Source: a virus. From it: a DNA stretch of 64,000 nt. Positions within the stretch are counted from its first letter, which is position 1. Each line of letters starts with the position of its first letter. The notes beneath the pieces were generated by a model that was not told the origin of the DNA, did no database searches, and was given only the letters and a program-made list of their open reading frames with translations. The translations under genes and the position numbers were made by a program. The DNA lies in IMG/VR virus record IMGVR_UViG_3300047476_000577, positions 1 through 64,000 of that record. One strand, written 5' to 3'. Positions 17,301-27,369 of this stretch are shown piece after piece.

Positions 17301-17545
17301 TTGATATACGAAATTGGACATTCGGTGAAACATTCTATTTCACTGAAATGGCAGCGTATATACATACACAGTTAGCAGGCAGCATAAGTTCTATCGTTAT
17401 CGTTCCTACAAATGGCAGCAGCCAGTTCGGTAAATTATTCCAAGTAGGCAGTAACGCAGATGAACTTTTTGTTAGCTGTGCAACAGTAGCAGATATTGAA
17501 ATTATCTCACAGATTACAGATACAAACATTAGAATAGGTAAATGA
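14372..17545 (+). CDS. 6: Baseplate wedge subunit gp6
   Basis: This is a 1057-residue wedge protein, larger than T4 gp6 (660). The N-terminal part has the conserved helical segment with ALIDLIAFLGQNLAFRVDLNSRENFIDTA (about 66-94) and RLARFVNYNPKR, standard in gp6/gpJ-like proteins. A beta-rich middle carries IKFGDGLFSEVP near 345. The C terminus contains FFDIRNWTFGETFYFTEM (about 975), a conserved gp6 element. gp6 dimers form the inner ring that links wedges to the hub. It overlaps the next gene start by 4 bases. Confidence 0.88.
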   Translation: MTQAVRQDNLFASENWQAVYQSFRNADFKAYDFDTLRTAMIDYIRLSYPEDFNDWIQSSEFVALIDLIAFLGQNLAFRVDLNSRENFIDTAERRESILRLARFVNYNPKRNIAASGLLKVKAIKTTEPVYDPYGLDLSNKMVQWVNVNDPDNYEKFITILNAALNPDHKFGNPVKTGSVGGVVAQQYALTNIPGDIVTVSYSANTGGKEDNFEICNTDFLDLGFFKEATPNPYGAFNLVYRNDNAGNTSPNTGLFVLFKQGKLIKQDFNIVDYVENRVVDIDIPNVNEADVYVQSISADGSVVEDWSKVPNVSGNSVIYNSYARGVRKVYSVITRQDDKISIKFGDGLFSEVPVGLIRVWVRTSNAQAYTIKPSDMKNITWDVGYYDAQGRQQYLTLVADLEYTVNNSSPAESLTSIKANAPLAYTTQDRMVTASDYTVYPLTQSADVLKVKAVNRVHSGFSRYTDPLDPTGTYQNIDMLSDDFYIYKQTDTAADVFKTSNQLYVNDILDTLQKHLTRGGAVNLYYANYSALDFASQGITWNNVSTVAGMSTGYFTVNSQIVAVGTNEQLSNRKQLHVGALVEFTVNGATEWAAINSVSLKGLGLDNASGISTGLKVNGEGAITISKNIPTGATITRVIPALKKKFDQKERADILSNLGNKFNFGIRYNYLTQSYVIVTDDNVNSTDFFSLSNQGDTSGQNKDASWIYYISFADGQYLVRQKLLKYIIGSNKKIKFGNINFLENAKDSLTSFKADVVKFLKINTVPSGNTVIGKPVEFSVASYFVSADGYTDTSKVIVKVADSDNNYLPDNPYTFEELVGNTKVNVAITNASGIIQTTVTESTSGTLAGRTDLIGQWKHYAESNQRIDPAVVNIIDLFILSSNYDTDFRRWMKNDGRLVNKPLPPTTVALSQQFADLELVKTSSDTIVFRPAKYKLLFGALADQELQARFKVVKMAGTSLTDNEIRSKVLAAIDSFFDIRNWTFGETFYFTEMAAYIHTQLAGSISSIVIVPTNGSSQFGKLFQVGSNADELFVSCATVADIEIISQITDTNIRIGK

Positions 17546-20500
17546 TGTCAAACAAGAAATTCAGCGCAGATCCAAATAGCGTAAAAAATTCAACAGTTCC
17601 TAATGATACTAATACAGAGTTCATTAATGCAGTTGACTTTTTACCTAAGTATCATCAAACTGCTACTAATAAAAAACTGTTTAACGTTACGCTAGATCCG
17701 CTAATCAGCAAAGGTACAGCAGAAGATATCAGTGCATACGTAGGCCGCAAAAGCGGTACAGTATACCGCCCGGCACGTGATCCGTATCTAACTGAAGTAA
17801 GGAAATCTCGAGAAGATACACAGTTAGACATCGGTGTTGTTAGCAAAGACAGTTCTGGTAATGTTACCGGTATGATTGCATACGGCGATTTGTTAGACAA
17901 GTTTAAAGCACAGTACAGCAACTTTACCGCGGACGATTTAGATGTCGACTACTTTACCTGGGCGCCTCCTATAGACGCAGATAAGTTTGTTAACTTCTCT
18001 CACTATTACTGGCTACCATATGGTATGCCTGCAATCGAAGTGTCAGGTGATATCGATATCGATGCAGACATTGTTAGTAAAGCTGTGTATGTAACACCGA
18101 CTCAACCTAATGGCAAGCGTTTAAATTTCCACAATGGTGCAAAAGTATTCTTTACTAACAACAATATTGCTGATAAGAAATATGTAACACTACCGGACGC
18201 ATCTCGAAAATTTGCTTATTCTACAGGCGCAGAATATAGTGTAGCAGACTTAATTTCTGCTAATTACATCCTACGTGTATCTCTAACTTACTCAACAGTC
18301 GAAAACTTTTACGGAGAACATACTGTTTCTAGAACAGTGATGCTACCCGAGTACAGCAAAGTTAACGGCGAAGCAGTGGGCGTAAATTGGAAACAAACAT
18401 CTGACGGCGTTTTAACTATATCAGATTCAGTGATACCAGCCGAAGCAATTAGCGGTTCAATTGAAGTTGAAGTTCAAGTCATTAACCGTCCTGTAATTTT
18501 TACAGTTGACGGAATTAGCAGAAGAATAACACTACTACCTCAACAAGCAACAGACCCTCGTACAAGTTATGTACTGTATCTCCCAGAAGGTTGGGACACA
18601 CAGAATTGGGACATTACTGCCTGGGATGCAACTACTCCTGGTCACTTGCTACCAGAGTATATTGTAATGTCTCGTGGATCGAATAACTGGAACGCTTGGA
18701 GCAGAATTAACCAATGGGTGCACATCGAAAGCATTCAAGAAACTTTTGAGTTCTTGGGCAAAGACTACAGTTACCTAACAACTCCCGAATTTAGAGGCAA
18801 GCGCCCTATCATCGAGTTCTATACAAATATTGCTTTAGTAAACCACGGCGACTGGGCAACTGGCCAAGTTGATGCAGTATTAGACGGAAAACAAGATGCT
18901 CTGTCTTCGGTACTAGGTCAAGTTGCAGCTAAAGTCGACGGCGTTAGCATCTACAATAAGAACAGAATACTAGTATTAAACACAGGATCAAACTTTGACA
19001 ATAAAATTGTCACAGTAACAGGTGTAGGCGAATCAATTGAATTTGCTTTCCCTGCTGACGCAGACCCTACTACAGAACGCACAGTATTTGTACGCTCAGG
19101 TACTAAGTACCAATTCATTGAATTATGGTACGATACCTATTTAGATACTCCTGTATGGAAGCTAGCACAACAAAAAACTAAGCGCAACCAATTCCCTCAG
19201 TTTGAATTGTATGATGCCAACGGCATTAAGCTAAGTGATACTAGCGTATATAAAAATTCCAACTTTACTGGTAGTACGTTATTTCAGTATAAGGCAGGGT
19301 CATTCGTTGATCCTGTACTAGGCTTCGGGGTTGAATACGAAGATAACAGCTATGACATAGTTTCTGCTAGCAGCCCGTATAGCAAAACTTTTGCTAACTT
19401 AAAATTCCTGTTTACACAAAATGCTAGTGACTTGTACTATGAAGTAGATGGCAAGCGCACAGCTATACCGGGATACTACTACCACAAAGTCTATAGAGAA
19501 TCAGAGTCTGATTACTCATTGAGCAACGGTTGGGTCCGTAATAGCCAAGAACCTATTACATTCCAACGTATTAGCAAAGTAGCTGCATCTTCTACAGAAT
19601 CTGTAGTAGTGCCTGCTGATATATTTGCTAGCTACGACTATCAGTTATTCCTAAACGCAGGAACTCCGTTCTTTAACATTATAACCAAGGAAAACAAGTT
19701 AAGTTTATTAGATCCTCTAGAAAAGCATTTAATTTTTCCTATCGGTAGAACAGCAACAATTTTTAACTACACAGGCATACCATTAACACTATTAGACAAG
19801 TACAACAATCCATTGTCTAATGTAACTAATAACGGCGCTGATTACGGGTTAATTACAGTCGATTTAGATAGTACAAACGTAGATGCAGGTGAATCCGGTT
19901 GCCACTATGCCTACTATACTATAAACGGATATACCAATGCGATTGAAATGATTGATCCTAAACAAGATCCTCGTTTCTTACAAGTAAGAGTAAATGGCAG
20001 AAAACTAAGTTCTAGTCAGTATATTCTAACACAAAACATTGATTCTACTTACACTGTACAAGTAGACAACTTGTCTAAAAATGATGTACTAGAAGTAATG
20101 TTTGTAAGCGAAGAACATTATGGTGTATATGCCACTCATAGCACACTAGAAGCTAATGCAAATAATGCAACAGTTTACGAAACAAGCTACAGCAAAGTAT
20201 TTGAACATTTCACTTCGGTTATATCTAGCCAGCTAGGATTTAAAGGTAGTGCATATGGTTCTAACACTTATCACGAGTCTGCAAGAAACATCGGTTTAGG
20301 ATATGTAATCCAACAGCAGCAAAACAGTTTACTACCTATTACCGCACTAGCTAACGCAGGCGCAGATGTATTAACAGTATTAGAAGCAAGTGGTACACGC
20401 TACGCTAACTTCAGAGCTAAGTTTATTACTAGACTACAGAACATCAACAACGTGCTAGACGTTAATGCAATGATGCCTGCTGATTTAGTAGATACAGTAC

Positions 20501-23500
20501 TCAAAGCAATGAATGTAGGCAAAGATGCATCATTTGTAGACGCATTTAGCAATGTTGCATACTACAGTGAATATTTAGAGTTTAACTATACTGGCGACGG
20601 CGTAACTAAATCTTTTGCACACAATAAGTCCGAATTGTTCAACGGCAACAAATATAATCACGTGTACTTCTATGTAAACGGATTAAGTATGCCTATCGGT
20701 ACTGCAACAATAGGAACAACTACAGTAAATTTTGCTGTAGCACCTGCACTAGGTGAAGCTATTAAAGTAAGGGTATACAGTGCAAACAGTTACTCTTTTA
20801 TTCCACATAGCCTGGCAACTTTAGGCATAAACAAGATGCACAACCCTGCGGTGTATACAGACACTACTAAAGGTTCAAGGAGATACATTCGTTGTCACGA
20901 TGGCACTGAAGTAACAATGTATGACGGTGTATATCAATATGTTAACAATGCTATATTAGAATTAGAACGTAGAATTTATCTAAACTCTATCAGAGCACAA
21001 TTATCTTTTACTGAATTTAGTACCACTAACATACCTGGATACTACCGCGTAACTAGCGAAAGTTTACAAGACTTAAATCGCTATCTAGAGCAGCACTATC
21101 TTGTTTGGGCATCTAACAACAATATCCTAACAATGGAGAATACAGGTTACGATGCAACTAATCCGTTTACTTGGAATTATTCTAGCCCGGAAAACGCACA
21201 CTTAGGCGGCGGCAGCTATAAGGCAATCTACCAGTATCTATTCGACACTTCGACTCCGCATTTAACTCCTTGGGAAATGTTAGGTTTTAATTCTAGTCCA
21301 CAATGGTGGGGAGAACATTATTCTTGGACTAACGCTACTAAGCGAGCAGCGTTAGAAAATGCGCTACGCAAAGGTATAACAAGTGATCCTAGCCAACCGG
21401 TATCTATAGAACCTAGACTTGCACGTGTGGGTGCAGTATTTCCGGTAGATGCAGCAGGCAATTTATTAGATCCTATTGCAGCAGGCATTGCCAATAACCC
21501 AGGAGCAGATATTGCAGCAAGTGACTGGAAATTTGGTGATATCGGCCAACAAGAATATGCTTGGAGGACAAGCCCTCATTTCCAATGGGCATTAGCAGCC
21601 TGGGAATATGTAGAGTGGCCAAGTAAATTTGTCGGGGCAAACTTTGATCCGTTTAACCTAGTGAGAGTCGCTAACAAAACACAAATTGTTAATGTGGACA
21701 CACAAGTTAGAAATTCACTGGCTTCTACTGTCTTACATCGCCAAACTTCTGAGTACAAGTATGGTTTAAATTACCTATGCACAGAATACGTTGTTTCTCA
21801 AAATAAAAACTTAACAGCATATTTTGATTCTGTACATAATTCTACTGTACAGCTAATACACAGAATCGGCGGCTTCGCAGACAAGAGAACATTAAAGTAC
21901 AAGGCAGATACATTAAAATCTTCTGCTAGCGGTTCATTTGTGCCTGAAGAAAACTTTAGCTTACACTTATACGAAAGCGCACCTATTGCAACTGTATTCT
22001 ACAGTGGTGTTAAAGTAACTTGGACTGGCACAGCATATAAGGTAACAGGCTACGACAAGATTAATCACAACTTTGTTGCTTATATGCCTAAGCAAGGTGG
22101 ACGCAGCCGTGCAGTGACATTCAACGGCATCACAATGCTAGATGTGTTAGACTACAGCGAAACTCCTAGCGTTATTCCATACGGTACAGAGTTTACTTCT
22201 AGACAAGATGTTTACAACTTCTTCGTAGGCCTTCACAAGTATATGACAGAAGTAGGCTTTGTGTTTGACCAATTCGACACCGAACAAGATGGCTTCTTGG
22301 ACTTTAAACTTGCAGGTAAGCAGTTTATGTTCTGGAGCGATAGCAAGTGGGAAGCAGGCAACTTTATTGCACTAAGCCCGTTAAGCAACGTAATTAAATT
22401 TAACTACAACTACGGCTGGGTGCAAGACTACAATAAAATTACGCAGTTCGATCCGGTAGTAGACATTGAAGGCAAGCGAGTATTAATTAACGACATCGAC
22501 GTCGACCGTGTAGAACAAGGTATTGTTACCATTTCTGCAAAGTCTACTCCTATATACGGAATTGCAATTAGAATTGTAGAGCTAGAACACGCAGCTATAT
22601 TTGACAACTTAACAATATTCGGTGACACAATATACAATCCGCTATACAGACTAAAGCAATACAGACTAAAGTACATCGGCCAGCGCACAAGAGATTGGGA
22701 CGGCAGCCCTCGTACACCTGGCTTTGTTATTAACGGTGATAAAATACTAGGTAACTTTGATAGAATAATTGCTGACATCAGCGACAAGTATTATTCTGTA
22801 GAAGGTTCTACACAGAACACTAGATTACAGGCGACAGCACGCCACTCTGTTGGTATGGATAGTGCTAGTGCGCTATCACGTATAATAGATAACCCTGCTA
22901 CACAGTTTGAATTCCAACGTCCGGCTGTTAGACAAAAAGGCACCCCTGCTGCATACAGCAAGCTACTACGTACCTCTTTAGTTGACGAGTACTCATCTGA
23001 TTCTATCCTTGCTGATGAAGAGTGGATGTTTAAACTAGGCGATTTTGGTAATATTGAAAGTATTAATAGCTGGGAATTTAAACTAGCACAGCAAGAAATT
23101 AAAGACGCAGTGCAGTTATTAGAGTTCGACGATAGCTACAAATTTAACCAAGTAGATAGGTCATATGCTAAGATATACGATAAGGCCACTGACACTGTAA
23201 TTACTATGCCAGCCGACGATGTGCGCTGGATCTACAAACCTTACGGTTCGGAACGTCTTCGTTTCCCTACTAGAAAGCACAGCGATGCCGGTTTAGAGAT
23301 TTTATATCCTTCCGACAACGTTACAGCAGGATATGCAGTAGTAGCAGATGCCGACTTTACTTGCAATAATTTAGATGATGTTGCGGTATTGTTTAGTTCT
23401 TTAACTGAGCTAACATCTATTCCGCAATGGACCAACATAGGCAACTATAAGCCAGGCGATCTAGTACGACACAACGGCCAACTATATAAGAAGAAGCCTA

Positions 23501-26500
23501 CTATTATTGCTAACTCAACTGAATTCGATGTAACGCAATGGGATACAGTAACCGAAAAGAGTTACAAGCTATGGATCAGTGACTATATTAGCAATCAAGA
23601 CGGGTTAAATGCCGTAAGAAGCACTAACCAATCTGTTCCGTTAGGCTGGAATATGTTAGTCCTACAAGATACTAAGCTAGCAGCAAAGAGTATCATCTCT
23701 TCTAACTACGATTTACCTACTGCCCCTGCTATAGTAGAATTTGAAGTAGCACACGGCTACACAGTAGGCGACTTCGTTGTTATAGTTAATAGCGGCACAG
23801 CAGACGGAATTTACCCTGTGCAAGAAGCAGACGAGTTTACTATTACAGTAGATGCACTAGTTCCTGCTGATATATTAGGCAAGGGCAAGGTTATGGGCCT
23901 ACAGCCTACACGCTTCGATAATTTAGCCCAATTAACTGCTACCTTAACATCTGCTAAGTACAACTGGCAAGAACGCCAACACGGTTATGTAGATAATGTA
24001 GCAGGTTCATATACAATTTACGAAGTGGATGCGAACGGCCAGCTGGTAGTAGATACAATGGACGCCGAGCCTGAGCAAGACTTAGTAGACACACGTTTAG
24101 TTAACTCTGTTAAAATATACGACAAAGTTTCAAACAGACTATTGGTCGATTTGGATATCTATGATCCGTACAAGGGTTTTATTCCACGTGCGGCTCAGAA
24201 CAACATTGATATTCGTAGTAACTACGATCCTGCGGTATACGACTTCACCTCTACAACAGACGACGACACTAGTGTTACGTCTAGCTGGGGCCTAGATCAA
24301 GTAGGTACAGTGTGGTGGGATATTAGCACTGCTAAGTTCTTAAACTACGAAACAATGACTACTGCATACCGTCGTGCAAACTGGGGTAAGTTATTCCCTG
24401 GCGCATCAATTGATGTATATCAATGGGTTGAAAGTCCAGTCGATCCTATAGCGTACAACAATGCCAGCCAATCTGGAACACCAATCGGTGATTATGTGCC
24501 AGTGGGCGTTGCAAAAGTACAGAATCTAGATCAGACTGATATTTACAGTTACAGTACTCGTGACGTTATTAATGCAGACGGTACTACAACTACAAAATAT
24601 TACTTCTGGGTTAAAGGCCTAGACACTGTTGCACAAAACAGAACAGACAAAACATTAAGTGTAGCAGCTATTGCAGCAATTATTAAGAATCCGTCTGAAG
24701 CAGGCATTGCTTGGGCTGCTCCTATTTCTGACAGCGCAATGCTAATATCCGGAGTAACAGGTTTCCTAAACAACGATTCTACTAGTGTACAACTACAGTT
24801 AGTAGACGTTAAAGAAGACAACCTAGACATTAGTCCTACTGTTCACAGTCAGTGGATGCTATTACGAGAAAACGATAGTGTTAACCGTGTTCCGGAATGG
24901 CTACACAACAGACTACGTGACAGCTTGGCGGGTTTTGACCGCAACATCGAAGTTGCCTTCTACGCAGACTACAGTAACACTAAGAAATATACAGCCGGTA
25001 GTGTATTCTATCGTCCTACTGACGGTAACTACTACAGAGTGTTTAGAAATATGTCATCTGCAGATTTGGCAGTAACATTCGATAAGCGTCCGTTCTATAA
25101 GCTATACGACTATACATTGCTACCAGCTGACTTCCAAAAGCGCAAGCGTATTGCTATTCAAGCCCGCCGCGATGTTCCTAACTTCAGGACTAGCGAATTC
25201 GACAGATTTGGTAATAGAATTCGCCCAGCGCAGCAAACCTGGATCAAGAATCGAGACGAAGCACGTAGAACATTTATTGCTAGTGCAAACAAACTACTAG
25301 CAACTATGGACCTATTTGACACTGTTCCAAATTGGAACAAGCACCTAGTTGAAATTACGTCAGGTACACTAAGCTACGACATTACTAAATTCTACACTGT
25401 AGTAGATTTTGTTGCAGTAGACTATAGTCCTACTAAGACTATCGTTAAAGAGTACGCAACTGAATTAGACATTATCGTAAGCGAGTTAAGTTCAGGCGAC
25501 TATGTACTAGTGCAAAATGCTACAAGATATGCAGTATATCAAATATCAGGTAGCGAGCGCATCTTAAAATTTAAGAGCAATGCAACTATACAGTTCACTG
25601 AAGACTTATTCAACAGCTTAAAACAACAATATAGCTGGGACCTTGCGCCGTGGGACTTTACTAAGTGGGATAACGAGCCGGGTGTAGAATTCGGCGAAAT
25701 TGTAACAGCACTACGAGAAGATATTTTTGTAGATAACTACGCAGTTAATTACAATAGATTATTCTTTGATATGGTACGTTACATATTCAGCGAAAATAAC
25801 AATGTTGATTGGATTGCCAAGAGCAGTTATATCTACATCGACAACCTAGACGTTGATAGCCTAAAGCAACAACCATACCTAGACTTAGACAAAGTACAGC
25901 AATATATTGATTACATTAACGAAGTTAAGCCTTATAGAACTAAGATTCGTCAAGTTATCGATACACGCAGCGTAACAGATACAGCGTCAGTTACTATAGA
26001 AGATAGCAACAGTCTAGAAATAGAAGTTAAGTTTGATAGAACTGACGTGCGTACAGTAGAAAGAAACTATATCTCAGGCGGCCGCTTTGGTGTAGAAAAT
26101 GTAGACAACATTTCGGGTGGTGTGTTTGGTGTAATAAACGAAGATATAATATCCGGCGGCACATTCGGTGCTAGCGAATTAATCGGCGACCAAGAAATTG
26201 CACTGTTAACAGTATCCGATGCTTTACAATTAGAAGTTGTAACCAAGTATGACACTGCAACATACAGTTATGCAGCTTATATTACTGATTCATTTGCTAA
26301 GTACTACGCATTGCACAATTCGTTAACTACTACTCTAGTTTCTGCAATTACTAGTGATACAACAGAGATTGAAGTAACCGACGGTAGCGTATTACCTGCC
26401 CCGGATCAGTTTACAAATACACCGGGTGTTATTTTAGTAAACGGTGAGTATATTGCTTATTTTGAAAAGCAAGGCAACATACTGCGTCAGCTAGTAAGAA

Positions 26501-26679
26501 CATACGGAACTATCGGGTTAAATTCTCACACAGCAGGATCTATTGTTTGCAGTGTGCAAGAATCTAACAAATTACTAAGCCCACTTAGTGGGCACATTGG
26601 GTACAATGCCCCTGGATTTACGCTATTGGAAACTACTTCGGGCGATGCAACTAGAATTGTAGAAGAGCAAGGTTTTTAA
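17542..26679 (+). CDS. 7: Giant baseplate wedge protein, gp7-like
   Basis: This 3045-residue protein lies in the gp7 position directly after gp6; T4 gp7 has 1032 residues. The sequence is almost all beta-rich with frequent FNYTGDG, YKYGLN and W-rich segments, and no catalytic motif. The last 400 residues include a helical piece (QQYIDYINEVKPYRTKIRQV), three SGG-x-FG units (positions 26072-26175), and a final domain with ILVNGEYIAYFEK seen in tail-fibre-type proteins. It probably forms the outer wedge arm and may carry fibre-attachment parts. The identity with gp7 rests on position and general style, so the symbol is tentative. Confidence 0.65.
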   Translation: MMSNKKFSADPNSVKNSTVPNDTNTEFINAVDFLPKYHQTATNKKLFNVTLDPLISKGTAEDISAYVGRKSGTVYRPARDPYLTEVRKSREDTQLDIGVVSKDSSGNVTGMIAYGDLLDKFKAQYSNFTADDLDVDYFTWAPPIDADKFVNFSHYYWLPYGMPAIEVSGDIDIDADIVSKAVYVTPTQPNGKRLNFHNGAKVFFTNNNIADKKYVTLPDASRKFAYSTGAEYSVADLISANYILRVSLTYSTVENFYGEHTVSRTVMLPEYSKVNGEAVGVNWKQTSDGVLTISDSVIPAEAISGSIEVEVQVINRPVIFTVDGISRRITLLPQQATDPRTSYVLYLPEGWDTQNWDITAWDATTPGHLLPEYIVMSRGSNNWNAWSRINQWVHIESIQETFEFLGKDYSYLTTPEFRGKRPIIEFYTNIALVNHGDWATGQVDAVLDGKQDALSSVLGQVAAKVDGVSIYNKNRILVLNTGSNFDNKIVTVTGVGESIEFAFPADADPTTERTVFVRSGTKYQFIELWYDTYLDTPVWKLAQQKTKRNQFPQFELYDANGIKLSDTSVYKNSNFTGSTLFQYKAGSFVDPVLGFGVEYEDNSYDIVSASSPYSKTFANLKFLFTQNASDLYYEVDGKRTAIPGYYYHKVYRESESDYSLSNGWVRNSQEPITFQRISKVAASSTESVVVPADIFASYDYQLFLNAGTPFFNIITKENKLSLLDPLEKHLIFPIGRTATIFNYTGIPLTLLDKYNNPLSNVTNNGADYGLITVDLDSTNVDAGESGCHYAYYTINGYTNAIEMIDPKQDPRFLQVRVNGRKLSSSQYILTQNIDSTYTVQVDNLSKNDVLEVMFVSEEHYGVYATHSTLEANANNATVYETSYSKVFEHFTSVISSQLGFKGSAYGSNTYHESARNIGLGYVIQQQQNSLLPITALANAGADVLTVLEASGTRYANFRAKFITRLQNINNVLDVNAMMPADLVDTVLKAMNVGKDASFVDAFSNVAYYSEYLEFNYTGDGVTKSFAHNKSELFNGNKYNHVYFYVNGLSMPIGTATIGTTTVNFAVAPALGEAIKVRVYSANSYSFIPHSLATLGINKMHNPAVYTDTTKGSRRYIRCHDGTEVTMYDGVYQYVNNAILELERRIYLNSIRAQLSFTEFSTTNIPGYYRVTSESLQDLNRYLEQHYLVWASNNNILTMENTGYDATNPFTWNYSSPENAHLGGGSYKAIYQYLFDTSTPHLTPWEMLGFNSSPQWWGEHYSWTNATKRAALENALRKGITSDPSQPVSIEPRLARVGAVFPVDAAGNLLDPIAAGIANNPGADIAASDWKFGDIGQQEYAWRTSPHFQWALAAWEYVEWPSKFVGANFDPFNLVRVANKTQIVNVDTQVRNSLASTVLHRQTSEYKYGLNYLCTEYVVSQNKNLTAYFDSVHNSTVQLIHRIGGFADKRTLKYKADTLKSSASGSFVPEENFSLHLYESAPIATVFYSGVKVTWTGTAYKVTGYDKINHNFVAYMPKQGGRSRAVTFNGITMLDVLDYSETPSVIPYGTEFTSRQDVYNFFVGLHKYMTEVGFVFDQFDTEQDGFLDFKLAGKQFMFWSDSKWEAGNFIALSPLSNVIKFNYNYGWVQDYNKITQFDPVVDIEGKRVLINDIDVDRVEQGIVTISAKSTPIYGIAIRIVELEHAAIFDNLTIFGDTIYNPLYRLKQYRLKYIGQRTRDWDGSPRTPGFVINGDKILGNFDRIIADISDKYYSVEGSTQNTRLQATARHSVGMDSASALSRIIDNPATQFEFQRPAVRQKGTPAAYSKLLRTSLVDEYSSDSILADEEWMFKLGDFGNIESINSWEFKLAQQEIKDAVQLLEFDDSYKFNQVDRSYAKIYDKATDTVITMPADDVRWIYKPYGSERLRFPTRKHSDAGLEILYPSDNVTAGYAVVADADFTCNNLDDVAVLFSSLTELTSIPQWTNIGNYKPGDLVRHNGQLYKKKPTIIANSTEFDVTQWDTVTEKSYKLWISDYISNQDGLNAVRSTNQSVPLGWNMLVLQDTKLAAKSIISSNYDLPTAPAIVEFEVAHGYTVGDFVVIVNSGTADGIYPVQEADEFTITVDALVPADILGKGKVMGLQPTRFDNLAQLTATLTSAKYNWQERQHGYVDNVAGSYTIYEVDANGQLVVDTMDAEPEQDLVDTRLVNSVKIYDKVSNRLLVDLDIYDPYKGFIPRAAQNNIDIRSNYDPAVYDFTSTTDDDTSVTSSWGLDQVGTVWWDISTAKFLNYETMTTAYRRANWGKLFPGASIDVYQWVESPVDPIAYNNASQSGTPIGDYVPVGVAKVQNLDQTDIYSYSTRDVINADGTTTTKYYFWVKGLDTVAQNRTDKTLSVAAIAAIIKNPSEAGIAWAAPISDSAMLISGVTGFLNNDSTSVQLQLVDVKEDNLDISPTVHSQWMLLRENDSVNRVPEWLHNRLRDSLAGFDRNIEVAFYADYSNTKKYTAGSVFYRPTDGNYYRVFRNMSSADLAVTFDKRPFYKLYDYTLLPADFQKRKRIAIQARRDVPNFRTSEFDRFGNRIRPAQQTWIKNRDEARRTFIASANKLLATMDLFDTVPNWNKHLVEITSGTLSYDITKFYTVVDFVAVDYSPTKTIVKEYATELDIIVSELSSGDYVLVQNATRYAVYQISGSERILKFKSNATIQFTEDLFNSLKQQYSWDLAPWDFTKWDNEPGVEFGEIVTALREDIFVDNYAVNYNRLFFDMVRYIFSENNNVDWIAKSSYIYIDNLDVDSLKQQPYLDLDKVQQYIDYINEVKPYRTKIRQVIDTRSVTDTASVTIEDSNSLEIEVKFDRTDVRTVERNYISGGRFGVENVDNISGGVFGVINEDIISGGTFGASELIGDQEIALLTVSDALQLEVVTKYDTATYSYAAYITDSFAKYYALHNSLTTTLVSAITSDTTEIEVTDGSVLPAPDQFTNTPGVILVNGEYIAYFEKQGNILRQLVRTYGTIGLNSHTAGSIVCSVQESNKLLSPLSGHIGYNAPGFTLLETTSGDATRIVEEQGF

Positions 26680-26682
26680 AAG

Positions 26683-26690
26683 CATAAATA
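26683..26690 (+). promoter_or_regulatory. Late promoter box
   Basis: CATAAATA lies 21 bases before the ATG at 26712, right after the gp7-like stop. It drives the structural genes that follow. Confidence 0.65.
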
Positions 26691-26711
26691 TGAATAGATA
26701 AAAGGTTTATT

Positions 26712-27341
26712 ATGTATACAGAAGATACAAACATTTCAATTGAAGGGCATCTTAAAATTTGGGACGATGCTCTCGGCGAAGACCAGGGAGTACTAGTCGA
26801 TAAGCGTAATGCAGTTAACCCCGAAAACCTAAGCGTAGCGTTGGCTAAGAGTTTAGGCAACGGCGGCGGCACTGTATACGAAATACATTTCGGCAACGGC
26901 GGTACTGTTATTAACGACCTAGGTGTTATCACATACAATTCCCCACGTGTAGCTAGTGAAGCGGCTGAACTGTATTCTCCTGCATACTATAAAGTAGTAG
27001 ACGCAAACGATACTGTTAACAACACTGATCCTACAAAAAATTACATTTCTGCACAGCACTTAACTGGCTTAAATTATACAGACATTGTTGTTAATGCAGT
27101 TTTAGACTACACTGAACCTAACATTTCTAGTCCGTTTAATCTAGCAAACGCTAGCCAAGATGCACTAGACAATGCAGCAGATTTTAACGGCGCATTTGTA
27201 TTTGACGAAATCGGCTTAAAAAGCAAGGGTGAAGAATTAAACAGCGGCCTACTGCTAACTCATATTACTTTCCATCCTGTACAGAAGTCAGCTAACAGAC
27301 TTTTCCGTGTTAGATATACACTAAGAATACGTGTTAATTGA
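26712..27341 (+). CDS. Virion structural protein, 209 residues
   Basis: Not recognised as a particular T4 protein. The N terminus (MYTEDTNISIEGH) leads into a Gly-rich segment; the C-terminal part GAFVFDEIGL ... LLLTHITFHPVQKSANRLFRV (about 155-198) is a pattern I associate with phage virion proteins. It lies in the late baseplate region between gp7 and a tail protein, with its own late promoter and the ribosome site AAAGG. A role in the outer baseplate or fibre attachment is likely from position alone. Confidence 0.5.
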   Translation: MYTEDTNISIEGHLKIWDDALGEDQGVLVDKRNAVNPENLSVALAKSLGNGGGTVYEIHFGNGGTVINDLGVITYNSPRVASEAAELYSPAYYKVVDANDTVNNTDPTKNYISAQHLTGLNYTDIVVNAVLDYTEPNISSPFNLANASQDALDNAADFNGAFVFDEIGLKSKGEELNSGLLLTHITFHPVQKSANRLFRVRYTLRIRVN

Positions 27342-27343
27342 AC

Positions 27344-27351
27344 TATAAATA
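27344..27351 (+). promoter_or_regulatory. Consensus late promoter box
   Basis: TATAAATA matches the T4 late consensus at all eight positions. It lies 2 bases after the previous stop and 18 before ATG 27370, with the site AAGGA in between. Confidence 0.82.
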
Positions 27352-27369
27352 CAAGGCAAGGATTTAACA

